This document shows positions 35,741 through 44,758 of a DNA stretch of 64,000 nucleotides, one piece after another (the first letter of the stretch is position 1; the number at the start of each line of letters is the position of its first letter). A program made the translations under genes and the position numbers. Source of the DNA: Methanosphaerula subterraneus (GTDB lineage: Archaea; Halobacteriota; Methanomicrobia; Methanomicrobiales; Methanospirillaceae); assembly GCF_052055875.1 (NCBI RefSeq), contig NZ_CP170508.1, positions 372,001-436,000 on the forward strand. The letters run 5' to 3'. The notes below the pieces were generated by a model. That model was not told the origin of the DNA, ran no database searches, and saw only the letters and a program-made list of their open reading frames with translations.

Positions 35741-37270
35741 TCATTCCAGCGCCCTGTCGTTCACCTTCTCAGGAAATCCTATGTATTCCAGCGCCCGGTT
35801 GCGTACCCGGATCATCTCCCTGGTTGTAATCTGGCTGCTCTCGTCCTTGTGTTCGACGAAATTTGCCGTAAATGTCAGCGTTCCACTGACCCCGGCGCCG
35901 GCAAGGATCAGCGGAACGGTCTCGCTTGCGCATGGGGCGACGAAGATACGGTCGAGACGAAGACTGCCGTAGGTTTCGGGATAGTCCAGTCGGCCGAGGT
36001 TGGTCATGATCGTGCCGCCCATCCGGGATCCCATGCTGCGGGCGAGGTTCCATGCAGTGTTCTTCGAGTCCTTCGCAAACGTCCTGAGTGTATCGGTCCG
36101 GGAGAGGGAATCCGGTGCAAGGAGAGCGTAGCCGGCGAACCCGATGAAAGCATCAAGCAGGGACGGATCGAACGCCTCCATCCCCATCACGGGACTTGAA
36201 TTGTCCAGGCTTTTTACACGGCTGCTGATGATCCTGTGGAGGTCCTGCGCATTCTCCCAGAACTGTTTCTTCCGGTTGTACACAAAACGGAACTGGAACC
36301 CGCCGACAAAGAAACAGAAAAAATTCTCCTTTACCCCGAGATGTCGTCGCAGATCAAACGGGATCGCAACCGACCGATCCTTTTTATCGAGAGGGCCGGT
36401 TACATCCTCGTACGCTGCAAGGAATGCCGCCGTCATCGCGGAGGTGATCGTAACGCCACGCTGCCGGCACCGTGACGTAAGCTCGTCTGTCGCTTCAGGT
36501 TCGAGTTCGAGCAGCACACACCGGTACCGGTATTTCTCCCAGTATGCGGCGTGCACCGCACAGAAATCTGCCTGGTCGAAATAGTGGGGCTTCTTCCTCC
36601 ACTGTCGGTTCCAGTGGTGAATGAACACATTTTTTATCATTTCTGCAGGGGAAAACCGGTTCTTCTCTGGCAGGTAATCCGTGATCAGCGGGGGGTGGAC
36701 GATCTCTCGATGCCGGAGGGGATCTGTGTAATACGTCAGGACGTCGCGGATCAGGTTTGCAAGGGCCGTCCCGTCGCAGATCGCATGGGCCGCAAAGACG
36801 AGGAGTTCTGATACTGCCGGGGAAGTGATGAGCACGAAGCGGATGAGCGGCCCTTTCTCCGGTTCCATGGGTCTGCGATGTTCGTTCTGGACTTCTTCGA
36901 ACCATTGCGTCTCTGATACCCGCTCCACGCTGCGGAACTGTGTGTGGGGGACAGCATCGTTCGTGAACCAGGCGTCATGATGGTCATCCATGACGACCCG
37001 TGCCCCGACAAGGGGATGGATGCTGCGGGCCGTCTTCAGTGCCCGGAGCAGATCGCTCTCCGAGATCGTGCCATGGATCCGGGCAACGACACTTACGTTT
37101 GGGATAGGGCTCCAGAGAAACTTGCGTTCATCGTTGGAGAGGCGGCGTATGCATCCGGGGATACCCTGTGGGTTCTGTGCGGGCTCATCGATTCTGTTCT
37201 GAACAGGTTGTTGCATTTCTAATTCTCGTATCTTTCTGAAATGATCTGAGGGCGATTCGGGTTCGTTCAT
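35741..37270 (-). CDS. condensation-domain/acyltransferase family protein
   Basis: A protein of about 509 residues with the chloramphenicol-acetyltransferase/condensation fold. The active-site motif HxxxDG appears as HAICDG in FVFAAHAICDGTAL-like context, and the second signature DFGWG-like region is degenerate. The family joins acyl donors to alcohols or amines (wax-ester synthase, PapA and NRPS condensation domains). No NRPS or PKS modules flank it, so it is likely a stand-alone acyltransferase for lipid or metabolite modification. Start uncertain: ATG at 37270 preferred; others at 37309 and 37216. Confidence 0.72.
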   Translation of the reverse strand: MNEPESPSDHFRKIRELEMQQPVQNRIDEPAQNPQGIPGCIRRLSNDERKFLWSPIPNVSVVARIHGTISESDLLRALKTARSIHPLVGARVVMDDHHDAWFTNDAVPHTQFRSVERVSETQWFEEVQNEHRRPMEPEKGPLIRFVLITSPAVSELLVFAAHAICDGTALANLIRDVLTYYTDPLRHREIVHPPLITDYLPEKNRFSPAEMIKNVFIHHWNRQWRKKPHYFDQADFCAVHAAYWEKYRYRCVLLELEPEATDELTSRCRQRGVTITSAMTAAFLAAYEDVTGPLDKKDRSVAIPFDLRRHLGVKENFFCFFVGGFQFRFVYNRKKQFWENAQDLHRIISSRVKSLDNSSPVMGMEAFDPSLLDAFIGFAGYALLAPDSLSRTDTLRTFAKDSKNTAWNLARSMGSRMGGTIMTNLGRLDYPETYGSLRLDRIFVAPCASETVPLILAGAGVSGTLTFTANFVEHKDESSQITTREMIRVRNRALEYIGFPEKVNDRALE

Positions 37271-37696
37271 AATCCCGGGATGCACGATGCTGTGTCTGAC
37301 GGCGATCATTCTCCCTTCGGAAACCCAACGTCCATCTCTCCAGTCATTTGCGACTCAGATCGGTTCGGATACTGCGATACGGATATCCGGACCGTTGTGG
37401 AGAGATGATGGAACCGGTACCCTCATCGGTGAGCTGGACCGGTCCTTCTGGAAACCCCGCCGGAAGATAACGAGCATTGGTGGTTACACTATCCCGTCAG
37501 GTACGGGATGGTGCGCTGCTATCTCCGGGCATGAACATGGGGAGGAGAGATCCCTGTTCCGGGAAATTCTCTCTCTCTCAGGTTCAGGGGATTAAAATTG
37601 CATACCAACTCTTCAGCGCGAAGCGATTTAATTCTAATCGTTCATGGTATGACCGGCAAAAAGAGCACATAGGATGGGGGGACTGACATCCCCTCG
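37271..37696. other. intergenic region without a supported gene
   Basis: About 425 bases downstream of the metallo-hydrolase and upstream of the acyltransferase. A 102-codon + strand frame (37287-37595) lacks a ribosome-binding site and recognisable protein character. No RNA gene or terminator was recognised. Confidence 0.45.
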
Positions 37697-38598
37697 TTAA
37701 AACCGGTAGGTCGTCCCCACGGTATTCAAAATAAATTTCCCGGGCATCTCCAGGGCAAATCCGTTGATCGCGTTCCACCCCGTGCAATACATCGGGAGAA
37801 TATAATCCGGGTCGATCCGCTTCATCTCGTCGATGGTCGGCTGGATGATTGGTTCGAAGGCCGGCCCGGTGAGGTGAAATCCCCCGAGGACTGCGTGCAC
37901 CGTGCTGATCCCGGTGATCTTCTTCGCGTACTCGACCGTGTTGATGATCCCGGCATGGGCACAGCCACTGATCACCACGAGTCCTTTGTTCTGGATGTTG
38001 ATGACGAGAGCCTGGTCGTCCAGGATGGGATCAACAACCCAGCGGCCGTCGATCATCGCTTCCATTCCCGGCATCCCCTTCTCGAAGGAGGTCGTTCGTT
38101 CCACTTCTCCGGTCACGAGCAGGTGCCCTTCGGCAAGAGTCGAAGGGTCCTCCCGCTGATAGAGATCCGCACCTGCCGATTTTAGGGCGAGTGCATCGAT
38201 CTGCGGGAGGTCGACGATCCCATTGGCCGGACTATTCATCCTGCGCTGGAGAAAAGCGTCCGGGTGGAGAAGAAGGCCATAAGCCCGCCGATATGATCGA
38301 AGTAGCCATGGCTCAGGACCACGGCTTCTGTCGTGTAAAGGTCGAGGCCCAATTCGTGGGCATTATGGAAGAGGCAGTCCGGGGAGAGGCCGGTATCGAG
38401 GAGGATTGTGTGCTCCTTCTCTCCGGAAAAGACCCTGACAAGGCAGGAGAAGCCGTGCTCTGCGAAGAGCAGACGGCCCGGGTCGAACGGCAGTCGACTG
38501 TCAACAGGAGTCGCCGGCGGTACAAAGATATCAAGGTAGTTGTCGACGAGGATGGTCACTTCCACCCGGTCTGCAGGTAATAACTCGTTATTCATCAT
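37697..38598 (-). pseudogene. metallo-beta-lactamase-fold hydrolase, frameshifted
   Basis: Two adjacent frames together make one metallo-hydrolase of about 300 residues. The upstream part (38598-38236) holds LLDTGLSPDCLF and LSHGYFDHIGG; the downstream part (to 37697) holds GEVERTTSFE, ISGCAHAGIINTV and GGFHL. The expected HPDAF segment is encoded only in the downstream frame, so a one-base indel lies near 38270-38280. The two halves meet at ATGA, where the stop of the first and an ATG of the second overlap, so split translation is conceivable. In HxHxDH the second His is Tyr. Last gene of the cluster read from 41652. Confidence 0.78.
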
Positions 38599-38629
38599 GG
38601 TGCATCAGTTTTCCACATCGAATGAAGGG

Positions 38630-39310
38630 TTAATCGATCAGTACTATCGCCATCGGTTCCGGGTGCCCGGCGACCGGGAACCGGATCGGCATCCCTGCTT
38701 TTTCTGCAGTCTTCTTCATGTTGATCCCCACCGCATGTTCCGGGATCCTCGCCTGCGTGGGATGGAGGCAGATGCCGCCCTTGACATTGCAGGTCTCGCA
38801 GAGCCGGCACGATCCATTGACGAATGCAAGGGCGAGCGTGTAGCCGGCGTTGAATGCCGTCTTCTCCAGTTCGAGCATGATTGGGGCGCAGTCCTTGCTG
38901 CCAACAAAATAATCCTGCCAGAACAGTGTCGCCTTCTCCTTCTGGTCTGCCGGAGCGTCCGGGTCGAGCCAGTACTTGTAGATAGAGCAGATGACCTCAG
39001 GGTCGGCAATGGCCGGCGACGTGAATTTCACGAGCAGGGCAACCCGGTACTCGGCGAGGATCTTCCGAAACTCGTCTGGGGTCGGGACGTACGGCGGGCA
39101 GGTGAGTTTCTTTCCATACCCGATACACCCGGCCCGGCATTTCAGCGGGACGCGGTTTTCGACGATGACATCCGTGGTTGGAATCACCTTTGCATCCAGG
39201 GCACCCAGGTCCAGGGCCTTTTGCCTGAGAAAGGCAAACTCCCTGATCTCGTTACTTTCAGAAATCATCTCCACCAACCGTTCATTCTCATCTTTGTTGT
39301 TGTCAGCCAT
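38630..39310 (-). CDS. DUF2284 putative metal-binding protein
   Basis: A 226-residue cysteine-rich protein. Two Cys groups stand out: CRAGCIGYGKKLTCPPY (four-cysteine-type site, about 58-74) and CRLCETCNVKGGICLHP near 169-185. The family is thought to bind a metal or iron-sulfur cluster; its activity is unknown. It follows the OsmC-like gene with 36 bases between and precedes the metallo-hydrolase, in the same operon. Confidence 0.8.
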   Translation of the reverse strand: MADNNKDENERLVEMISESNEIREFAFLRQKALDLGALDAKVIPTTDVIVENRVPLKCRAGCIGYGKKLTCPPYVPTPDEFRKILAEYRVALLVKFTSPAIADPEVICSIYKYWLDPDAPADQKEKATLFWQDYFVGSKDCAPIMLELEKTAFNAGYTLALAFVNGSCRLCETCNVKGGICLHPTQARIPEHAVGINMKKTAEKAGMPIRFPVAGHPEPMAIVLID

Positions 39311-39346
39311 GAATTTTCACACTCTCTCAATGAATGAAACGAAAGG

Positions 39347-39769
39347 TTACGATATTCTATACTCCCACGTCACCTCTGCCGCTCTTCCTATCATCACAGC
39401 AACAGGACACATGAGGGTCATCGTCTCATGGATCGCATCAGCAACGATTCTGTCGTCCAGCGTGCCGGTGATGATGAAGGTGAGATGCAGTCTTTCGAAT
39501 ACTGTGGGGGGTGTCTCTTTCCGGGTTCCTGTGATCGTGACCTTGAGAGAATCCGGTCTGACCCCGCTCTCCTGAAGATCGAGCAGTACCTTGATCCCTG
39601 CACAACTGCCCAGGGAGGCGAGCAGGTAATCGATCGGATTGGGAGTCAGACCGCTCCCACCAAAAACCGGGCCTGGTTCAATGGGAATTATCTGGCCGGC
39701 ACTGTTCTCTGCGAGAAATTTCAGATCGCCTTCATATGTGATATTCATCACTACCGGAGTTGGTTTCAT
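39347..39769 (-). CDS. OsmC-family peroxide/thiol protein
   Basis: A 140-residue OsmC/Ohr-like protein. The family reduces organic or sulfur-based peroxides with two cysteines; here the first is in LGSCAGIKV and the second in LMCPVAVMIG. NPIDYLLASLGSC is typical. The ATG at 39769 is preceded by GGTGA and is preferred to the frame start at 39892, which would overlap the upstream hydrolase by 101 bases. Its place in a cluster with a hydrolase, a DUF2284 protein and a TetR regulator suggests an oxidative or reactive-sulfur response. Confidence 0.82.
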   Translation of the reverse strand: MKPTPVVMNITYEGDLKFLAENSAGQIIPIEPGPVFGGSGLTPNPIDYLLASLGSCAGIKVLLDLQESGVRPDSLKVTITGTRKETPPTVFERLHLTFIITGTLDDRIVADAIHETMTLMCPVAVMIGRAAEVTWEYRIS

Positions 39770-39791
39770 GTTTTTCACCGTATTTTGATTG

Positions 39792-40535
39792 TCATACAAG
39801 AGATCTTCCATCCACGTCTGCAAGGAATTCGAGAGCTGGTGTGATGAGGAGATTGGGATCCTTTGCTGAAAACAGATGGTCTCCATCAGCAAGGATCAGT
39901 TTTGCACCGTTTATTCCCTCCGCAAGTTCGCGGGTGATACTCATTGGGACGACCTGATCCTTTGTGCCATTCAGGATGAGTGTGGGTGATCTGATCCTGG
40001 ACAACAATTTCCTGCCATCAAACCCCAGGGGCGCCTCACCCAGCCGTACAAATGATTCCGGTGTCGGGGGATACTGCTGCATGAAAAGGAAGTCTGACGT
40101 CCTGATCATCTTCTTTCTGCCAGCGTTCGTTCTCCACATGATCCGCCAGATGGTATTCATCAGGAACGGAACCCGGTGGAATGCCACATGAAGGACCAGG
40201 CCCTTCACTCGTTTCGGATGTTCAGCAGCGAGTGCTATGGCGATCATCGATCCCATGGACATCCCAAGAATGTGCGCCTGTCGGATTCCCAGAGCATCCA
40301 TGAGGCCGAGCGTATCCGCCACCATCATCTCGATGCTGTAGGGTATATCGGGTTTATCGGTCCTGCCGACACCCCGACTGTCGAAAGCGATGACCTGGTA
40401 CTTTCGTGCAAACTCGGCAGTCACAGGTTCGACGGAAGATATCTCAACTCCCATTCCCTGGATGATGACAAGGGGCTCGCCCGTTCCGTGGATCTCATAG
40501 TACATTGTGATTCCATTGACATTTTTCGTCGGCAT
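39792..40535 (-). CDS. alpha/beta-hydrolase
   Basis: A 247-residue alpha/beta-fold hydrolase. The nucleophile is S93 in GMSMGS, the acid is the aspartate of NGTKDQVVP and the histidine is in DGDHLF. The oxyanion turn is QGMG, then AFDSRGVGRTDKP. The family spans esterases, lactonases and related enzymes; the substrate is unknown. It follows the tiny Cys-rich gene by 11 bases and is 22 bases ahead of OsmC, so it is an internal operon member. Confidence 0.87.
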   Translation of the reverse strand: MPTKNVNGITMYYEIHGTGEPLVIIQGMGVEISSVEPVTAEFARKYQVIAFDSRGVGRTDKPDIPYSIEMMVADTLGLMDALGIRQAHILGMSMGSMIAIALAAEHPKRVKGLVLHVAFHRVPFLMNTIWRIMWRTNAGRKKMIRTSDFLFMQQYPPTPESFVRLGEAPLGFDGRKLLSRIRSPTLILNGTKDQVVPMSITRELAEGINGAKLILADGDHLFSAKDPNLLITPALEFLADVDGRSLV

Positions 40536-40546
40536 CTCTGTTCACC

Positions 40547-40753
40547 TCACATCCTGAGAAACGACCGGTCAAGCTGAAAGAATATGCATCCCTGTTCATT
40601 CCACCACGTGCATGCCTGACAGGTGGGGTGATCCCGCGTGCATCTCCGACCTGCGGTCTCCATCGGGCAGTCGTCTTTATTGGTACACCCCCAGCAACAG
40701 GTGCCAGTCGGCCGTCCAGCAAGGAAGTCCGGGTTGAGAGACTGATACTTCAT
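40547..40753 (-). CDS. small cysteine-rich protein (68 aa)
   Basis: A 68-residue protein with nine cysteines in CCWGC, DDCP, RRCTRDHPTCQAC and GC arrangements, suggesting zinc or iron-sulfur binding. GAGGT precedes the ATG, which overlaps the stop of the methyltransferase gene at ATGA, so it is translationally coupled to it. The hydrolase gene starts 11 bases after its stop. No named family is recognised. Confidence 0.68.
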   Translation of the reverse strand: MKYQSLNPDFLAGRPTGTCCWGCTNKDDCPMETAGRRCTRDHPTCQACTWWNEQGCIFFQLDRSFLRM

Positions 40754-41652
40754 CTCCCGACCTCTGCAGACACGAACGCGAGAAGATCGCAGACCTGCCG
40801 GCCCGCGTTCTTCCCATGGAAGAACAGGTTCCTGTATTCTTCGCTGGTCACGTTCCGGACCTCGGAAAATCCATACTCTGTGAGGGTCCGGACGATTTCA
40901 CCGTCTGGAATACCAAACTGAAGCGGTTCTCCGACCATCTGTGTAAAATTCCGGATGTTCTTTGCGATTTCACTACCAGAGGATCCATCCACCACTGACG
41001 CCGGGTAGTAGTCGAAGAGGATTGCACTACCCATACCAGCATTATGCACGATAAATTCAAAGGTCTCGTCGACTGCCTTTTGGGGAAGATACATGATGAG
41101 CCCTTCCAGAACGAAGAGTGTCTTCTGATCCGGTGAATAATCATTCGCACGGAGTTTGTCTCCCAGATCTTCGAACTCGAAATCGATGGGGACGTATACG
41201 ACGTGGTTCGGAAGCCCCCCGAAGACCTCCCGGATTTTCTCCATCTTGAAGAACTGGGTATCAGGATGATCGACTTCGAAGACCCGGGCATTCTTGAGCC
41301 CTGCAAGCCGGTACGCTCGGGTATCATACCCGGCACCAAGGATGACGAGCTGCTCCAAACGATCACTGCACATCTTCTCGATCACTTCGTCGAAGTACCG
41401 TACCCTGGCCCGGATTGAATTGTCAAGTCCGGGAAACTGTCTCTCCATCTCCTCCAGTTTTGCCTGTGCTTCTGCAGGGTGGGCGGCTGCAAACTTCAGG
41501 ATCTCCGGGTTGATGAAGCGGATGGCGTAGGGATCATAACAGATGCGTTCGCTTTCAGGCAGCATCGATTCTGCAGACCGTTGCATTGCCATTCCTTCGG
41601 CCATCTTGCTCGGCCCCTTCCGGGTAGTGTTGTTCTTTTCGAAGTCGGTCAT
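40750..41652 (-). CDS. LCM-type SAM-dependent methyltransferase
   Basis: A 300-residue class I methyltransferase of the leucine-carboxyl-methyltransferase-like family. The SAM loop is LVILGAGYDTRAYR, with the acidic ribose ligand in VFEVDHP and a later LFVLEGLIMYL. Such enzymes methylate carboxylates or other small-molecule groups. The ATG at 41652 has GGAG upstream and is preferred to a start at 41697. It is the first gene of the cluster and is divergent from the TetR gene, so it is probably the main regulated target. Confidence 0.85.
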   Translation of the reverse strand: MTDFEKNNTTRKGPSKMAEGMAMQRSAESMLPESERICYDPYAIRFINPEILKFAAAHPAEAQAKLEEMERQFPGLDNSIRARVRYFDEVIEKMCSDRLEQLVILGAGYDTRAYRLAGLKNARVFEVDHPDTQFFKMEKIREVFGGLPNHVVYVPIDFEFEDLGDKLRANDYSPDQKTLFVLEGLIMYLPQKAVDETFEFIVHNAGMGSAILFDYYPASVVDGSSGSEIAKNIRNFTQMVGEPLQFGIPDGEIVRTLTEYGFSEVRNVTSEEYRNLFFHGKNAGRQVCDLLAFVSAEVGR

Positions 41653-41710
41653 TGTGACATCTCCAGTCTCATTACATTCATGATTATCAAATAACATACT
41701 CTATAGAATG

Positions 41711-41743
41711 TATAAATATCAATCGGTATGGAATTGTCCATGC
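41711..41743. promoter_or_regulatory. TATA box and candidate TetR operator
   Basis: TATAAATA at 41711-41718 can serve the tetR gene. ATGGA-ATTG-TCCAT at 41728-41741 is a dyad near its expected transcription start, which is where a TetR dimer could block initiation. A weaker dyad centred on CTATAG lies at about 41700. Operator identity is inferred from position. Confidence 0.45.
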
Positions 41744-41785
41744 AATCATACTTTAGGCTGACCGACAGATGTGATGTGAACAGCA

Positions 41786-42400
41786 ATGCCCAAAGTCATC
41801 CCTGAATACAAAGAAGATGCCAAACGCCGGATCATCGAAGCTGCCATCGATGTCATCGCAGAGCAAGGCAGCGACAAGATGAGGATCGATGACGTGGCAA
41901 AGAAACTGGGCGTGACCAAGGGCGCGGTGTACTGGTATTTCAAAACCAAGGAAGACCTGTGCAGTGCCGTGCTCAACAAGATCCAGACCGATATGCAGAA
42001 GGTCGAGTTTGAATCCTACTACAACCGCTCGCTTGAAGACACACTGGCTCAGATGTATGATCGTTTTGCCCTCAATGACGACCGGCAGCGGGCCATCTTC
42101 TTTGAGATGTTCGCCATGGCAAGCCGAAATTCCGACGTTCGGCATGCAACGAGAGAGTATTATAACGGGCTTGTCTCCACATTCGAGTCTGTGATTAAAA
42201 AAAAGAAGCGACAGTATTTCCTCCAGACCCAGACGGACGATCGGAAACTGGCCCTTCTGATGGTGGCCCTCTACTCTGGACTCAAGAATTATGAACAGGT
42301 CTACATGTACCAAAACGAGGTTCGCGATCTCTGGCTGGAAGGAATCAAGATCCTCCTCAAAACTTCATATTCCGGAAGTTATGGAGAAAAGACAGAGTAA
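41786..42400 (+). CDS. TetR-family transcriptional regulator
   Basis: A 204-residue regulator. The N-terminal helix-turn-helix is typical: RIIEAAIDVIAEQGSDKMRIDDVAKKLG then VTKGAVYWYFKTKEDL (about 15-60). The C-terminal ligand domain is unlike any I know. It is divergent from the methyltransferase cluster over 133 bases and probably represses both it and itself, with release by a small molecule. Confidence 0.9.
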   Translation: MPKVIPEYKEDAKRRIIEAAIDVIAEQGSDKMRIDDVAKKLGVTKGAVYWYFKTKEDLCSAVLNKIQTDMQKVEFESYYNRSLEDTLAQMYDRFALNDDRQRAIFFEMFAMASRNSDVRHATREYYNGLVSTFESVIKKKKRQYFLQTQTDDRKLALLMVALYSGLKNYEQVYMYQNEVRDLWLEGIKILLKTSYSGSYGEKTE

Positions 42401-42436
42401 TCTCTCTGTGCCGTGGACTGACTGTTACTAATAAAA

Positions 42437-43153
42437 TTATTTTTTATATTCGCGCTGGGAGTAGGAGTACTTCTCTGAATTTCCGCCCCTGACCACGATA
42501 TACAACCACTGGTACAGCGACTTCAGGGTTCCGAACTGCTGGTACCGGCGCATCGAGAATCCTACCTTCAGCCTGGAATCCAGGCTGACCTTCCCGAGCC
42601 TGCAGGTCCTGCGGGCGATCTCCAGGTCATCGCCGGCATCGATCGTCCGGTACATGCCGGCCTTCATGAACGCCTCCTTCCGAAACGCCGTGTTGCACCC
42701 GAGCGTGTAGTAGAGGGTCCTGGTATGGTACCCGATCCGTGAAAAGAGGTTGGCCGAGGCGAGCGAGAGCCGGTTCTTGAAACTGTCCTCGATCGGATAG
42801 ACCAGCCCGTAGACCTGGACGATGGCCGGGTCTCTGGCGAAGTCGTCCCTGATCCGTTCGAGCCAGTCCTCAGGCAGCACGCAGTCCGCATCGGTCGTCG
42901 CCAGGATCTCCCCCTGCGCAACCATGGCCCCGTCGTTCCTGGCTCCGCCGACCTTCTTGCTGGTCTGGACAAAGACCTGGTCTGCAAAGGGCGCCGCGAT
43001 CTCCCGGGTCCGGTCCTTCGAGCCGCCGTCGACGACGATGATCTCATAGGCATCCCTGGGCAGCGTCTGCCGGTTCAGCGACTGCAGGCAGGCACCGATG
43101 TTCTGCTCCTCGTTGTAGGTCGGGACGATCACCGAGATCATGGTATGCACCAT
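42437..43153 (-). CDS. family 2 glycosyltransferase
   Basis: A 238-residue GT-A fold transferase. SVIVPTYNEEQNIGACLQSL is the N-terminal nucleotide-binding signature; VVDGGSKD, then TTDADC (a DxD-type metal site) and GDDLEIARR complete the donor and acceptor sites. There is no clear membrane helix. It probably adds sugars to a lipid-linked or surface glycan. An alternative start is ATG at 43141. It is followed upstream by another GT2 gene on the same strand, about 70 bases away. Confidence 0.88.
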   Translation of the reverse strand: MVHTMISVIVPTYNEEQNIGACLQSLNRQTLPRDAYEIIVVDGGSKDRTREIAAPFADQVFVQTSKKVGGARNDGAMVAQGEILATTDADCVLPEDWLERIRDDFARDPAIVQVYGLVYPIEDSFKNRLSLASANLFSRIGYHTRTLYYTLGCNTAFRKEAFMKAGMYRTIDAGDDLEIARRTCRLGKVSLDSRLKVGFSMRRYQQFGTLKSLYQWLYIVVRGGNSEKYSYSQREYKK

Positions 43154-43222
43154 CGTTGATCATCATTGGTGCTGCCAGGGATAAAAAATGATGGCGGGGC
43201 CCGCCGCAGCCGGATCGCCGGT

Positions 43223-44149
43223 CTATTCTCGATTCGGGATCTCGGGGTTGATCCGCTGGATCTCGTTCATCATCTCGCGGTGGTAGGCGAGGATCATGTC
43301 GCTGAGCACGCCGAACATGAAGATCTCCACCCCGACCATGATCAACAGCACCGTCAGCACGGCCAGCGGGAGATGCGTGATCCCGTTCAACCATTCGACC
43401 ACGACCACGACGCCGGTCAGAAACCCGACGACGGCCAGGATGGCCCCGATGATCCCGAAGTAGAAGATCGGGTTGTTCATCTTCGCCAGACGGTAGATCG
43501 TGACCGCGATCTTATACCCGTCATGCAGCGGGTTCAGCTTGGTATCGGTCCCGGGACGCTTCCGGTAGGTGACCGGCACGACCTTGATCCGCTGGTTGTT
43601 CCGGACGGCCTCGACCGAGACCTCGGTCTCGATCTCAAACCCGGTCTCGGTCAGGTTCATCTGGTGGATCGCCGCCGTTTTGAATGCCCGGTACCCTGAG
43701 AGGATGTCCTGCAGGTCCCTGCTGTGAGCGAACTTGAAGAGGTGGTTGAGGAGGTAGTTGCCGAGCAGGTTCAGCCTGCTGAACGCGCCCTCCTCGGCAT
43801 GGATCAGCCTGTTCCCGATGACATGATCGAACCCGTTGAAGAGCGGCGTCAGCATCAGGTCGGCGTCCGCCGGCGCATAGGTCCCGTCGCCGTCGAGCAG
43901 CAGGATGTACGGGGTCTCGACCATCTGAAATCCCTCCATCATCGCGTCCCCCTTGCCCTTTCCTGACTGAATCCTGACCTCTGCCCCTTCCTTTTCTGCG
44001 ATGGCCACGGTCGCGTCGGTGCTGTGCCCGTCCATCACAAAGATGTGGTTGTATCCGAGCTCCCGGAGCTCCCTGACCAGCCCGCCGATCGTCGGAGACT
44101 CGTTCAGGGTCGGGATGAACACCGTGACCTCATCTTTGTTGATCTTCAT
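43223..44149 (-). CDS. dolichyl-phosphate-type GT2 glycosyltransferase with two C-terminal helices
   Basis: A 308-residue enzyme resembling dolichyl-phosphate mannosyl/glucosyl synthases. The GT-A core has IPTLNESPTIGGLV, FVMDGHSTD and LLDGDGTYAPAD (the DxD metal site), followed by SGYRAF. Two hydrophobic segments lie in the last 100 residues. It likely loads dolichyl phosphate for N-glycosylation or S-layer/archaellin glycan assembly. The ATG at 44149 is chosen because the signature begins directly; the earlier in-frame start gives non-homologous N-terminal residues. Confidence 0.88.
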   Translation of the reverse strand: MKINKDEVTVFIPTLNESPTIGGLVRELRELGYNHIFVMDGHSTDATVAIAEKEGAEVRIQSGKGKGDAMMEGFQMVETPYILLLDGDGTYAPADADLMLTPLFNGFDHVIGNRLIHAEEGAFSRLNLLGNYLLNHLFKFAHSRDLQDILSGYRAFKTAAIHQMNLTETGFEIETEVSVEAVRNNQRIKVVPVTYRKRPGTDTKLNPLHDGYKIAVTIYRLAKMNNPIFYFGIIGAILAVVGFLTGVVVVVEWLNGITHLPLAVLTVLLIMVGVEIFMFGVLSDMILAYHREMMNEIQRINPEIPNRE

Positions 44150-44157
44150 TGGTACAA

Positions 44158-44165
44158 TTATAATT
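44158..44165 (+). promoter_or_regulatory. TATA box of the DUF99 gene
   Basis: TTATAATT begins 31 bases before the ATG at 44189, giving a leaderless or near-leaderless transcript. Confidence 0.55.
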
Positions 44166-44188
44166 GATTGATAGTCATAAGTCCTTGC

Positions 44189-44758
44189 ATGCACCTCGGA
44201 AAGAAGGGGCTCAGGGTGGCCGGGATCGCAGAGAGTTTCTCCTGCTCCGCCCGGTCGACCCTGGCCTGCGTGGTGATGCGCAGAGACCTCCGGATCGACG
44301 GGGCCGCCTTCGGTTCGGTCACGGTCGGCGGCATGGATGCGACCGGGTCGATCATCGACCTGATCGGGGACCTGCACCGAAAGGATCTGAACCTGGTGAT
44401 GATCAGCGGATGCGTGATCGCCTGGTTCAATGTCCTCGACCCGGAGGCGATCAGCCGGGCCACCGGCCTTCCGGTGATCGCGGTCACGTACGAGGCGTCA
44501 GAGGGGCTGGAGAACGAGATCGAAAGCCATTTCCCCGGAGATCGTGCCCGGCTCGAACTGTATCGCAACCTCGGTGAGCGGACGGCATTTCCCCTCTCCA
44601 CCGGGGAGCGTATCTATCTCCGGCTTGCCGGCATCGGTCTTCATGAGGCCGGGTTCATCTGCGACCGGTTCACCCTCGACGGACGGGTTCCCGAACCCCT
44701 TCGGGTCGCACGACTCATGGCGCGAGCGCTGATGCGCGGAACCGGCTCCGCGAGATGA
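44189..44758 (+). CDS. DUF99 (endonuclease V-like fold) protein
   Basis: A 189-residue member of DUF99, an archaeal family distantly related to endonuclease V. The N-terminus MHLGKKGLRVAGIAESF and GGMDATGSIIDLI are the family hallmarks. The ATG at 44189 sits at leaderless distance from a TATA box and is preferred to a TTG at 44168. The activity is unknown; a nucleic-acid role is inferred from the fold. Its 3' end overlaps the convergent pilin gene by 44 bases. Confidence 0.85.
   Translation: MHLGKKGLRVAGIAESFSCSARSTLACVVMRRDLRIDGAAFGSVTVGGMDATGSIIDLIGDLHRKDLNLVMISGCVIAWFNVLDPEAISRATGLPVIAVTYEASEGLENEIESHFPGDRARLELYRNLGERTAFPLSTGERIYLRLAGIGLHEAGFICDRFTLDGRVPEPLRVARLMARALMRGTGSAR

Noticed and set aside
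37287..37595. 102-codon plus-strand frame
   Set aside because: No ribosome-binding site and no protein-like hydrophobic or domain pattern.
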